In this document: piece after piece, positions 56,390 through 64,000 of the stretch
Numbering within the stretch: the first letter of the stretch is position 1
Layout: each line of letters opens with the position of its first letter
From: Prauserella salsuginis
GTDB lineage: Bacteria > Actinomycetota > Actinomycetes > Mycobacteriales > Pseudonocardiaceae
Assembly: GCF_024648885.1 (NCBI RefSeq)
Contig: NZ_JANBBF010000011.1
Location: 248,001-312,000 of the forward strand
Length of the DNA: 64,000 nt
Direction: 5' to 3'
Notes under the pieces: model-generated
What the model saw: only the letters and a program-made list of their open reading frames with translations
The model's database searches: none
Told to the model about the DNA's origin: nothing
Position numbers and translations under genes: made by a program

Positions 56390-57601
56390 TCAGTCGCGGC
56401 CCGAACCACCCGAAGGCTGGCGCACGATCAACACCACCCGGTCGTCGCTCGAACCCGGGTCGCCGCCGTCCTTGTTGACCGTGCCCGCCACCGAGACGTT
56501 CTCCGACACCTGCGACAGCGCTCCCAGCCTGCCGTAGCTCGGTCCGTTGTCGCCGTCCATCGTGACCTGCGGTTCGCCGCCCACGGAGCCGTCCTGTGTC
56601 AGCGGCAGGTTCTGCACGTTCTCGTCTCGGGAGGTCGCCACCGCCACCGAATCCGTCCAGTCGGCGCAGCCGGTGACGCCCGGTTTGCCCGGCCAGGTCC
56701 AGGCCGGTGCCCCCAGTTCGGCCGCGCCGCCGGACCCGCTGCCACCGTCCGGCACTGAGAACAGCGCATCCTTGTCGGCGCCGCGGTCGGTCACCCAGGT
56801 GCGGGACCCGTCCGGGGTCTGGCACAGGCCGCCCGGTGCGGTCAGCCCGGATGCGAGGACCGGCGAACCGTTCGTCGGATTGCCCTGAGCCGGAGCGCCC
56901 GACGGGTCGATCCGCAGCACCTTGCCGGACAGCGTGCCCGCGCGGTCCGACTTCCCTGCGTCGCCGGCGTTGCCGGTGGCCACCAGCAGCGAACCGTCGG
57001 CCGCAGCCAGCAGGGCGCCCGCGTTGCCGGTCCGTCCCTTCGGAATTCCCGTCAGCACCGGTTTCGGCTGCTGGCCGCGCGCGAACCGCACGACCCGGTT
57101 GTCCTCCGGCGTCGTGACGTAGGCGTAGACGAGGCGGTCCTCGGAGTACGTCGGCGACAGTGCCAGGCCGGTGAGCCCCCCGTCGCCGGCGGCGTCCACG
57201 TCGAGCGTCGCGAACTCGTTCTTCGTGCCGTTGCTGTCGACCAGCATCACCCGGCCGCTGCTGCGCTCACCGGCCAGCGCGCTGATGACCTGGCCGCCCC
57301 CCGGCAACGGGGCCACCGCCGACACCGTGTCCAGGCAGGTGGCGATCACGGCGCGGTCGAAGTCCTTGCAGCCCTGGGGTGGCGGTACCTTCGTCGGCTC
57401 CTCCTGCGGAGCGCTCGGCACGTCGGGCGCCTCGACCTCGGGCAGGTCGGGCTGCGGCCCGCGCTCCGGTGACAGTTCGGGCGCCGCCGACCACCGCTGC
57501 CCGGCGGCGTCGTCCTCGAAATCGGCGCACCCGGACAGCACGAGCAGGCCGCTGACCGCCAGGACCAGCGGCACCGACCACCGTCGCTGCCCGATGCGCA
57601 C
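56390..57601 (-). CDS. LppZ-like lipoprotein with sorbosone/glucose dehydrogenase-type beta-propeller
   Basis: 403-residue exported lipoprotein, GTG start. Lipobox LLVLSGCADF places the lipidated Cys at about residue 25. The rest is a six-bladed PQQ-type sugar dehydrogenase-like propeller (GGLTGLALSPTYSEDRLVYAYVTT, DGSLLVATGNAGDAGK, GKVLRIDPSGAPAQGNPT, WVTDRGADKDALFSV). Equivalent by position and form to M. tuberculosis LppZ (Rv3006). Enzyme activity is not certain; mycobacterial LppZ is known mainly as a surface lipoprotein. Confidence 0.87.
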   Translation of the reverse strand: MRIGQRRWSVPLVLAVSGLLVLSGCADFEDDAAGQRWSAAPELSPERGPQPDLPEVEAPDVPSAPQEEPTKVPPPQGCKDFDRAVIATCLDTVSAVAPLPGGGQVISALAGERSSGRVMLVDSNGTKNEFATLDVDAAGDGGLTGLALSPTYSEDRLVYAYVTTPEDNRVVRFARGQQPKPVLTGIPKGRTGNAGALLAAADGSLLVATGNAGDAGKSDRAGTLSGKVLRIDPSGAPAQGNPTNGSPVLASGLTAPGGLCQTPDGSRTWVTDRGADKDALFSVPDGGSGSGGAAELGAPAWTWPGKPGVTGCADWTDSVAVATSRDENVQNLPLTQDGSVGGEPQVTMDGDNGPSYGRLGALSQVSENVSVAGTVNKDGGDPGSSDDRVVLIVRQPSGGSGRD

Positions 57602-57687
57602 GGTTTCCGAGAGTAGGCGCCGTGTCGTGAGCCGTGAGTAAGCGGGTCGCGGGTTCCGGCGCGCGAACGGACCGAGAAGATGGGGTC

Positions 57688-58593
57688 ATGGCGATCACGG
57701 TTCTGGTTCCCGACGACGACGGTATGACGGCGCTGACCGGCATCGACGGTGTGCAGCCTGTCAGATACGAACCCGGGCAGCCCCTTCCCGAGGAAGCTGT
57801 CGACGCGGAGGTGCTCGTGCCCGGCTTCGGCGTCACCGAGAAGGTGTTGTCCGAACTGCCGAAACTGCGGTTGATCCAGCTGCGCAGCGCGGGCGCCGAG
57901 GAGTGGATCGACGTCGTGCCGCCCGGGGTGTTGCTGTCGACGTGCCGCGGAGCCCACGGCGGCAGCACCGCCGAATGGGCGGTGGCCACGCTGCTGTCGC
58001 TGTATCGCGAGCTGCCGGACTTCCAGGCCGCGCACGCCGAGGGCGTGTGGCGGCCGCACGGCACCGACACGCTGCAGGGCAAGCGGGCCGTGATCGTCGG
58101 GGCGGGCGACGTCGGCAGGCAGCTCGAACGCAGGCTGGTCCCGTTCGACGTGCGCGTCACCATGGTCGGGATGACCGCGCGCGACGGCGTGCACGGCGTT
58201 GACGAGCTGCCGTCGCTGCTGGGGCAGGCCGACATCGTGGCGCTGCTCGTGCCGCTCACGTCGAAGACGCGCGGCATGGTCGACGCCGGTTTCCTCGCCG
58301 CGATGCCCGACGGGGCCGTACTCGTCAACGCCGCCAGGGGACCGGTCCTCGACACCGACGCACTCCTTGACGAGCTGACGGCGCGGCGACTGCGCGCGAT
58401 CCTCGACGTCACCGAACCCGAACCGCTGCCGGCAGGTCACCCCTTGTGGACCGCACCCAACGTGATGATCACGCCGCACACCGGTGGGTTCGTCGACGGG
58501 CGGCTCGCACGCTCGTACGCCATCGTCGCGCGGGAGCTGGAACGGTATGCCGGTGGGGAATTGCCGGAGAACCTGGTCCACGGCGAGTATTGA
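57688..58593 (+). CDS. D-2-hydroxyacid dehydrogenase (NAD-dependent)
   Basis: 301-residue member of the D-isomer-specific 2-hydroxyacid dehydrogenase family. Nucleotide-binding AVIVGAGDVGRQLERRL at about 138; the catalytic Arg is in LVNAARGPVLDTDALLDEL at about 218. The acid is in DVTEPEPLPAGHPLW, and the His is in VMITPHTGGFVDGR at about 270. The family's usual GxGxxG is GAGDVG here. The substrate is unknown. It is divergent from the LppZ-like gene. Confidence 0.88.
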   Translation: MAITVLVPDDDGMTALTGIDGVQPVRYEPGQPLPEEAVDAEVLVPGFGVTEKVLSELPKLRLIQLRSAGAEEWIDVVPPGVLLSTCRGAHGGSTAEWAVATLLSLYRELPDFQAAHAEGVWRPHGTDTLQGKRAVIVGAGDVGRQLERRLVPFDVRVTMVGMTARDGVHGVDELPSLLGQADIVALLVPLTSKTRGMVDAGFLAAMPDGAVLVNAARGPVLDTDALLDELTARRLRAILDVTEPEPLPAGHPLWTAPNVMITPHTGGFVDGRLARSYAIVARELERYAGGELPENLVHGEY

Positions 58594-58916
58594 GCGGGGG
58601 ATCGCCGCCCGCTCGGGTGCTGCCGCGATGCCCCTACCTCGTGCTGCCGCCGACCGCGCCGGTCGGCGAGAACGGCCTTGCGCGTCGCGGCCTGCTGTTG
58701 CCGACCCCGCTGATGTCTCACCGGCCGCAAACACACTCCTGGTCGCGCTCCATGACGGCGGGTGAGAAACCGTAGCCGTCGGCGGTCGATAGACCGTGGA
58801 AGTCGCGACGGCCTGCGCCGGGTGGCCGCGGAGGTGTTTCTCCTCGACCGGCCCGGCTACCGATTCGGCGCCGGCGAGTTCTGGCCTGACTGGTCAACAA
58901 CGCGTATCGTGGCGGC
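58594..58916. other. Intergenic, no gene seen
   Basis: 323 bp between the hydroxyacid dehydrogenase and tetR genes. The only feature I can support is the palindrome TGACTGGTCA at 58887-58896, listed separately. Short ORFs here have no plausible start site or recognisable sequence. Confidence 0.4.
58887..58896 (+). promoter_or_regulatory. Candidate operator upstream of tetR
   Basis: Palindrome TGACTGGTCA (arms TGAC/GTCA) 20 bp before the tetR GTG. It shares the GAC..GTC spacing with the large inverted repeat upstream of the SDR gene, suggesting that one regulator binds both. Confidence 0.35.
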
Positions 58917-59516
58917 GTGCCACGGCCCCGGGAGTTCGACGAGGAGTGTGTCGTCGCGGCGATCCGCGAGGTCTTTTGGGACAAGGGCTACGCGGCGACG
59001 TCGGTGGACGATCTCATGCGGGCCAGCGGATTGGGCAAGGGCAGCCTGTACGGAGCTTTCGGCGACAAGCACAGGCTGTTCCTACGGGTGCTGCGGGAAT
59101 ACAACGACACCAACGACCGGGTGCTCCGCGAGCGGCTGGCTTCCGCGTCGCGGGCCGTCCATTTCGTGCGGGAGTTCGTACACGGTCCGAGTCGTGACTC
59201 CACCGGGGCATCCGCCCAGCGAGGGTGTCTGCTGGCGAACAGCACCGCCGAGCTCGCGACGAGCATGCCGGACGTAGCGGCCGAGGCCCGGCGCAGCTAT
59301 GACGCCACCGCCGAGATTCTGACGGAGGCGATCGAGCGGGCTCGGCGCGAAGGCGACGTGGATCCCGGCGTGGATGCCGACCAGGTCGCCTATGCGGTTC
59401 TGGCCGCCCAGCTCGGAGTGGTCGCGCTCGGACGGACAGGTATGGGCGTCGGGGCTCTGGCCTCGGTCGCCGAATCCGCCCTGACTCGGCTGCTGCCTTC
59501 GCCGGGACACGAGTAG
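58917..59516 (+). CDS. TetR/AcrR-family regulator
   Basis: 199 residues, GTG start. HTH: MPRPREFDEECVVAAIREVFWDKGY, ATSVDDLMRASGLGKGSLYGAFGDKHRLF. The ligand-binding domain has a conserved Cys in RGCLLANSTAELA, typical of the AcrR subgroup that governs SDR or reductase genes. It converges on the SDR gene. Palindromes before both genes suggest self-control and control of the SDR. Confidence 0.9.
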   Translation: MPRPREFDEECVVAAIREVFWDKGYAATSVDDLMRASGLGKGSLYGAFGDKHRLFLRVLREYNDTNDRVLRERLASASRAVHFVREFVHGPSRDSTGASAQRGCLLANSTAELATSMPDVAAEARRSYDATAEILTEAIERARREGDVDPGVDADQVAYAVLAAQLGVVALGRTGMGVGALASVAESALTRLLPSPGHE

Positions 59517-59607
59517 GCCGCCAACCACGGTTCACGGCACCGACGCCCAGGGCTTCCGATTCGGGGTTCGAGCGGTCGGACGCAGCCGTGCGCGATTCGC
59601 GGCTCGA

Positions 59608-59646
59608 TCGAACCACGGCATCGAACCACGGCATCGAACCACGGCG
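59608..59646. repeat. 13-bp tandem repeat
   Basis: Three copies of TCGAACCACGGCA (last base G in copy 3) between convergent tetR and SDR genes. Intergenic; function unknown. Confidence 0.85.
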
Positions 59647-59678
59647 TAGGCCGGTGCGGGCGAGGCTTTCCCACGCCG

Positions 59679-59720
59679 GCCTGCCCAGGGCGGCTCACCG
59701 AGAATCCACCCTGGGCAGGC
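59679..59720. terminator. Bidirectional hairpin between tetR and SDR
   Basis: 12-bp perfect inverted repeat GCCTGCCCAGGG (59679-59690) with 59709-59720, 18-base loop, between two convergent genes. A second small stem CGCCC/GGGCG lies near 59741-59754, next to the SDR stop. Confidence 0.6.
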
Positions 59721-59761
59721 ATGCTTCGACGGAATCACAACGCCCCTGAGGGCGGAGGGCG

Positions 59762-60496
59762 TCAGATCTGCGCGGCGCCGCCGTCGACGGCGAGTTCGGA
59801 TCCGTTGACGTAGCTCGACGCGTTCGAAGCCAGGAAGGTGGCGGCGGCAGCGATCTCCTCAGGTGTGCCGAGCCGGCCGAGAGGGGTGGCTTCCTCGGAC
59901 TGTTCCCGAACTTCCGCGGGTACGAGATCGAGCAGGCCCGGGGTCGGCACCGTACCCGGCGAGAGCACGTTCACCCGGAAGCCGTACTGCCGCGCACTGT
60001 GGGCCCAGCCGCGAGCCAGATTACGCACCGCGGCCTTCGTCGCAGCGTAGATCTCGAGCCCGTAGGGAGGGCGGGTCGCGGCGCTCGAACCCGTCAAGAT
60101 GATGGATGCCCCTGGGCGAAGCAGCGGCAATGCCTTTTGGACGGTGAAGACGGTTCCCTTGACGTTGGTGGCGAACATGGCGTCGAACTGTTCCTCGGTG
60201 ACCTCACCGAATGCGGTTTGGATGCCGATACCGGCATTGGCGACCACGACGTCGACGTGCCCGACCTGCGCACGGACGGTCTCGTAGAGAGCGTCGAGAT
60301 CGGCTGGCGCGGCGGAATCGCAGACCACAGCGGTCGCGTTCGCCCCCAGCTCGACGATTGCCTCGTCGAGTGTCTCCTTGCGACGGCCGGTGATGAACAC
60401 CTTCGCACCCTCATCACGGAACGCCCGTGCGATCGCGAGCCCGATGCCGCTGCTGCCGCCGGTGATCACTGCGACCTTGTCCGTCAGGACGGCCAC
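59762..60496 (-). CDS. Short-chain dehydrogenase/reductase
   Basis: 244-residue classical SDR oxidoreductase. The GTG at 60496 lies 8 bases after AGGAGG; the GTG at 60505 touches that site and is rejected. Cofactor site KVAVITGGSSGIGLAIARAF, NAG motif VVVANAGIG at about 83, catalytic Ser in SIILTGSSAATRP and YxxxK in YAATKAAVRNLARGW at about 148. The C-terminus SSYVNGSELAVDGGAAQI is standard. Substrate unknown. Expression is probably controlled by the convergent TetR. Confidence 0.93.
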   Translation of the reverse strand: MAVLTDKVAVITGGSSGIGLAIARAFRDEGAKVFITGRRKETLDEAIVELGANATAVVCDSAAPADLDALYETVRAQVGHVDVVVANAGIGIQTAFGEVTEEQFDAMFATNVKGTVFTVQKALPLLRPGASIILTGSSAATRPPYGLEIYAATKAAVRNLARGWAHSARQYGFRVNVLSPGTVPTPGLLDLVPAEVREQSEEATPLGRLGTPEEIAAAATFLASNASSYVNGSELAVDGGAAQI

Positions 60497-60515
60497 GCCG
60501 CCCACCTCCTCGAGT

Positions 60516-60566
60516 TATTGACTGAACCGTCCACAACGATGCCCGATATGGACCGTCCGGTCAATA
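60516..60566 (-). promoter_or_regulatory. Large inverted repeat (candidate operator) upstream of SDR
   Basis: Two 18-base arms, 60516-60533 and 60549-60566, match at 15 of 18 positions in inverted orientation and are separated by 15 bp. Each arm holds TATTGAC and a GTCCA end. The arms lie 20-70 bp before the SDR start and overlap a TTGACC -35-like hexamer, so a bound regulator could block transcription. Confidence 0.55.
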
Positions 60567-60685
60567 ATGGTGAGGCGAGTCTCCCCGGCCACATGGAGAG
60601 TGGTCGGTTGGTGGGCGCTCAGCCCGCGGCTGTGTGCTCGGCCGGCGGGATGCGCCGCGGGCCGTCGACGGGAACGCCGGTTGTC

Positions 60686-60733
60686 GCAATGTGCTCAGGG
60701 TTGTCGTGCTCAGGGCTGTCGTGCTCAGGGTTG
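60686..60733. repeat. 15-bp tandem repeat upstream of the NLP gene
   Basis: About three copies of a unit reading TCGTGCTCAGGGTTG (one with CTG). Intergenic; the remaining sequence of 60567-60911 shows no gene. Confidence 0.8.
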
Positions 60734-60911
60734 TCGAACCTGACGTCGGAACGTCGACCGCAGCGCTCGTTCTCGAAGCTGGTACCGGTCGAGATGAGCG
60801 CTGGGCCGTCGGGGTGGTTCGGACGAAGCGTCGACCAATGTCGGTTGTTCGCGTGCTCGGTGCGCTGCTTGCCTTCCTGTCGATCATCGATCCGGCAGAG
60901 AGGACCTCCCG

Positions 60912-61859
60912 ATGGACCCGGCAGCAGCCGAGCCCGCCCGACCGTCCCACGCCTCCACGCCAGCACATCCGACACACCACCGGTCGACACGGCACCGGTC
61001 GACACGGCAACATCCTTCGGCGCAGCGCCCGTCGACGCGATCTTCCGCCCCGCAGCCGGCTGTCCGTCGTTCGTCCCCGCCGCGCCGTCGGCGGTTCGGG
61101 CGGTCGCTGCGGGCGGTGAAGACTCTCGCCGTCACGGGCCTGCTCCTCGTGGCACCCATGGCCGGGGTGGCCCATGCCGACCCGCCCACCGCGCTGCCCG
61201 CGAGCCACGCCGAGGCCGACGGCCGGTGGCAGCCCGCGTTCGACTACGACACCGACGGCTGCTATCCGACCCCCGCGGTCGGTCCCGACGGCACGCTGAA
61301 CGAGGGGCTCAACAACTCGGGCGCCCTCAACGGCAACTGCCGCGACGCCTCCGATTTGGACAACACCAACGCCTACTCGCGGTCCAGGTGCGACGGTGAC
61401 TGGTGCGCCTACCTGTACGACCTGTACTTCGAGAAGGACCAGGCCGTGCCCGGGCTCGACGCGTTCGGCCACCGCCACGACATCGAGCACGTCGTCGTCT
61501 GGGTACGTGGCGGCGACAGCGCCGAGTACGTGTCGGTCTCCGCGCACGGGGACTACTCGACCCATTCCGCGTCCGAGGTGAAGTGGGAGGGCACGCACCC
61601 GAAGGTCGTCTACCACAAGGACGGCCCCGGTACCCACTGCTTCCGGCTCGCCTCCACCGGTGACGAACCGCCCGAGAACCATTACGGCACCTGGCAGTAC
61701 CCGGACCTGGTGAGCTGGGACCACTTCCCCGGTGACATCCGAGACACCCTCACCTCCGCCGACTTCGGCAGCGCGAGCCTGGCGATCTCCGACGGCGCGT
61801 TCGCAACCAACCTCGAGAAGGCCAAACCCCGAGACATCGCGTTCGACCCGCACGCGTGA
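60912..61859 (+). CDS. NPP1/NLP (necrosis-inducing-like) secreted protein
   Basis: 315 residues. The family heptapeptide GHRHDWE appears as GHRHDIE (about 188-194), in FGHRHDIEHVVVWV. With the upstream DGCYPTPAVGPDG, the disulfide-type cysteines and the late SWDHFPGDIRDTL, this is an NLP fold; in plant-pathogen NLPs these are secreted cytolysins that bind sphingolipids. A hydrophobic signal core (TLAVTGLLLVAPMAGVAHA) lies at about 70-89, behind a very long Arg/Ser/His-rich N-terminus. Either the ATG at 60912 (AGAGGA upstream) or a GTG at 61116 starts translation. The latter gives a normal signal peptide. Confidence 0.85.
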   Translation: MDPAAAEPARPSHASTPAHPTHHRSTRHRSTRQHPSAQRPSTRSSAPQPAVRRSSPPRRRRFGRSLRAVKTLAVTGLLLVAPMAGVAHADPPTALPASHAEADGRWQPAFDYDTDGCYPTPAVGPDGTLNEGLNNSGALNGNCRDASDLDNTNAYSRSRCDGDWCAYLYDLYFEKDQAVPGLDAFGHRHDIEHVVVWVRGGDSAEYVSVSAHGDYSTHSASEVKWEGTHPKVVYHKDGPGTHCFRLASTGDEPPENHYGTWQYPDLVSWDHFPGDIRDTLTSADFGSASLAISDGAFATNLEKAKPRDIAFDPHA

Positions 61860-61937
61860 CGGGACGTCACCATCGCGACACCGGGTGTGCCGTGGCGTTC
61901 ACCCGGTCGTCGCGCTGATGCTCTACTCTGCGCGGCT

Positions 61938-62558
61938 ATGAGCACACCCGACAACTTCGACTCCCCGACGACGAAGTTCGACTCCGGCACATACGACGAC
62001 TCCGGTTTCAACCAGCCGGGGAACGACAGCATGCTCGCCGATGTCGAGGAAACCACTCCCGAACCCGACCGCTGGCACGCCGGACTGGACATCGGCCTGC
62101 TCGTGCTGCGGCTGGGGCTCGCCATGGTGATGGGCGCGCACGGTCTGCAGAAGCTGTTCGGCTTGTTCGACGGCCCCGGCATCGGCGGCTTCGCGGACGC
62201 GCTGTCCGGCATGGGCTACACGGGTCAGACGACGCTGCTGTCCTGGATCACCGCTCTGGCGGAGACAGGCGGCGCACTGCTGCTGGCGATCGGCCTGTTC
62301 ACGCCGCTGGGCGCGGCCGCGATCCTCGGCGTCACGATCAACATCGTCATCACGAAGTTCCAGGGCGGCGCCGGTTACTTCGAGACCGAGCTCGAACTCC
62401 TGGTCGGGGTCGCGGCACTGACCCTGTTGTTCACCGGCGCAGGCCGGATCGCCGTCGACAAGAACACGCCGTGGCGCCGCAAGCCCGGTGCGTTCGGCCT
62501 GTTCGGACTGCTCCTCGCCGTGGCCGCATCCATTGTGGTCATCGTGATGTTCCGCTGA
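61938..62558 (+). CDS. DoxX-family membrane protein
   Basis: 206 residues. A polar N-terminus of about 50 residues is followed by four membrane helices of the DoxX type (GLLVLRLGLAMVMGAHGLQKL, LLSWITALAETGGALLLAIGLF, AAAILGVTINIVITKFQGG, LLVGVAALTLLFTGAGRIAVD) and a last hydrophobic helix. Corresponds to M. tuberculosis Rv3005c, part of a membrane complex with SodA and SseA that protects against oxidative stress. A terminator follows. Confidence 0.9.
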   Translation: MSTPDNFDSPTTKFDSGTYDDSGFNQPGNDSMLADVEETTPEPDRWHAGLDIGLLVLRLGLAMVMGAHGLQKLFGLFDGPGIGGFADALSGMGYTGQTTLLSWITALAETGGALLLAIGLFTPLGAAAILGVTINIVITKFQGGAGYFETELELLVGVAALTLLFTGAGRIAVDKNTPWRRKPGAFGLFGLLLAVAASIVVIVMFR

Positions 62559-62686
62559 GCCACGCCGCCACCGTCCTGCCCGGGCCGGGCGGACGCGTCG
62601 GTGATCGGCCTCGCCGCGCGTGATTCCACGCTGGCGCCCTGGCCGATCGGCGAGCCGCGCGCCGGTCCCGTGCATCCGTGGAACGC

Positions 62687-62727
62687 AAAAAACGGCGCCG
62701 CGCCCTCCGTGAGGGTGCGGCGCCGTT
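62687..62727 (-). terminator. Rho-independent terminator of ilvD
   Basis: 17-base arms 62691-62707 and 62711-62727 pair with one G-T step around a 3-base loop. On the minus strand the stem ends in a run of six T (complement of AAAAAA at 62687-62692). This is a canonical terminator for ilvD and can also stop doxX transcripts. Confidence 0.88.
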
Positions 62728-62756
62728 CGTCTGTTGTGGATCTCGTCTGTTGTGGA

Positions 62757-64000
62757 TCACGCGTTGAGGTCGCGCACCGCTCCGCGGTCGGCCGAGGTCG
62801 CCATCTTGGCGTAGGCCCGCAGCGCGGTGGTCACCGGACGCTGCCGCTCGGCCGGCTGCCACGGCCGCTCGCTCGCGTCCATCTTGGCCCGTCGCTCGGC
62901 CAGGACCTCGTCGTCGACGAGCAGCTCGAGGGAGCGCTCGTGGACGTCGATGCGGATCGGGTCGCCGTCCTCGACCAGGCCGATCATGCCGCCGTCGGCG
63001 GCCTCGGGGGAGATGTGGCCGACCGAGATGCCCGACGAGCCGCCCGAGAAGCGCCCGTCGGTGATCAGCGCGCATACCTTGCCGAGACCCGCGCCCTTGA
63101 GGAACGCGGTCGGGTGCAGCATCTCCTGCATGCCGGGGCCACCGGACGGCCCTTCGTAGCGGACGACGATCACGTCGCCGGGCTGCACCTGCTTGCCGAG
63201 GATCGCCGAGACGGCCTCCTCCTGACTCTCCACGACCCGGGCGGGGCCTTCGAAGTGCCACAGCTCCTCGTCGATACCCGCGGACTTGATGACCGCGCCG
63301 TTCTCGGCCAGGTTGCCGCGCAGCACGGCCAGGCCGCCGTCGACGGAGTAGGCGTGCTCGACGTCGCGGATGCAGCCGCCCGCGGCGTCGGTGTCCAACG
63401 ACGACCACCGGTTCTCGGTCGAGAATGCCTGTGTGGTGCGCACCCCGCCCGGTGCGGCGTGGAATAGTTCGACGGCCTCGTCGGACGGCGACTCGGCGCG
63501 GATATCCCATGTGGACAACCACTGTTCCATCGACGGCGAGTGCACCGACGCGACGCCGGTGTTGAGCAGTCCGCCGCGGTACAGCTCGCCGAGGATGGCG
63601 GGGATTCCGCCTGCCCGGTGCACGTCCTCCATGTGGTAGTCCGAGTTGGGTGCCACTTTGGACAGGCAGGGCACCGACCGGCCGATCCGGTCGATGTCGC
63701 CGATCGTGAAGTCGATCTCGCCCTCCTCGGCGGCGGCGAGGACGTGCAGCACCGTGTTCGTCGAGCCGCCCATCGCCATGTCGAGCGCCATGGCGTTCTC
63801 GAACGCCTCCTTCGACGCGATGCTGCGGGGCAGGGCGGATTCGTCGTCCTCGCCGTACCAGCGCTTGGCCAGTTCGACGACGGTGCGGCCCGCGTTCTCG
63901 AACAGGGCGCGGCGTGCGGCGTGCGTGGCGAGCGTCGAACCGTTGCCCGGCAGCGACAGTCCGAGCGCCTCGGTGAGGCAGTTCATCGAGTTCGCGGTGA
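62757..64000 (-). CDS. ilvD: Dihydroxy-acid dehydratase IlvD (3' part, cut by window end)
   Basis: Fe-S dehydratase of valine, isoleucine, leucine and pantothenate synthesis. The window holds the last ~414 residues; the reading frame is still open at base 64000 ([20 protein letters not shown] begins it). Cluster and substrate blocks seen: [49 protein letters not shown]-like region, [46 protein letters not shown]. The N-terminal part with further cluster cysteines lies to the right. Confidence 0.95.
   Translation of the reverse strand, partial: TANSMNCLTEALGLSLPGNGSTLATHAARRALFENAGRTVVELAKRWYGEDDESALPRSIASKEAFENAMALDMAMGGSTNTVLHVLAAAEEGEIDFTIGDIDRIGRSVPCLSKVAPNSDYHMEDVHRAGGIPAILGELYRGGLLNTGVASVHSPSMEQWLSTWDIRAESPSDEAVELFHAAPGGVRTTQAFSTENRWSSLDTDAAGGCIRDVEHAYSVDGGLAVLRGNLAENGAVIKSAGIDEELWHFEGPARVVESQEEAVSAILGKQVQPGDVIVVRYEGPSGGPGMQEMLHPTAFLKGAGLGKVCALITDGRFSGGSSGISVGHISPEAADGGMIGLVEDGDPIRIDVHERSLELLVDDEVLAERRAKMDASERPWQPAERQRPVTTALRAYAKMATSADRGAVRDLNA

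Noticed and set aside
58718-58984. Small minus-strand ORF between the hydroxyacid dehydrogenase and tetR genes
   Set aside because: Composition and residues look random, no ribosome site is visible, and it overlaps the tetR start.

Overview
The window is one stretch of a very GC-rich actinobacterial chromosome. GTG starts are common, stop/start overlaps are frequent and intergenic gaps are short. A mycobacterial-type Emb arabinosyltransferase shows that the cell builds an arabinogalactan wall. The right half keeps the gene order of the Mycobacterium tuberculosis iscS–mnmA–metE-like–ligA–ACT–gatCAB–lppZ–DoxX neighbourhood. Together with the Streptomyces-type resistance proteins, this suggests a Pseudonocardiales organism (Saccharomonospora/Amycolatopsis type). 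The genus is inferred, not shown.

Layout. 0.2-4.2 kb: emb and cobK. 4.3-21.4 kb: a large cobalamin region in several units. These are cbiD; cobL-cobM-dedA; a B12-riboswitch-led chlID-cobO-cobB-cobC operon; cobU-cobT-cobS; divergent cobD; and riboswitch-led cbtB-cbtA for cobalt uptake. An Erm-type 23S rRNA methyltransferase and an acyl-CoA thioesterase sit among them. 21.7-30 kb: a Tat-exported metallophosphatase and glutamate synthase gltB-gltD. 30.4-35.6 kb: hydroxyacid-oxoacid transhydrogenase, a YdiJ-like FAD/Fe-S dehydrogenase and a hydratase, which together could recycle D-2-hydroxyglutarate. 35.7-45.2 kb: a kinase-like protein, MFS transporter, iscS, mnmA, an acyl-CoA ligase, TetR, a hydrolase and a MetE-like protein. 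45.2-56.4 kb: a hypothetical protein, ligA, an MNT/HEPN toxin-antitoxin pair, acetyltransferases, an ACT protein and gatCAB. 56.4-64 kb: an LppZ-like lipoprotein, hydroxyacid dehydrogenase, TetR, SDR, NLP-like secreted protein, DoxX and the 3' part of ilvD.

Four structures are not explained by ordinary annotation. (1) The MNT/HEPN pair sits exactly between two copies of a 28-bp repeat that spans the ligA stop and the acetyltransferase start, so it looks inserted into that junction. (2) The gltB/gltD junction is duplicated as 20 bp, creating a 30-codon ORF chained to both genes by identical stop/start overlaps. (3) A 21-bp unit recurs as short tandem arrays in at least four unrelated intergenic regions. 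(4) In-frame tandem repeats interrupt conserved enzymes at loop positions (Erm methyltransferase, acyl-CoA ligase, thioesterase, streptothricin acetyltransferase-like protein, CbtA, TetR). A 17-codon leader ending in an RLRR motif precedes the erm gene and may be a macrolide sensor.

All calls come from reading the sequence and knowledge of protein families. No searches were run.
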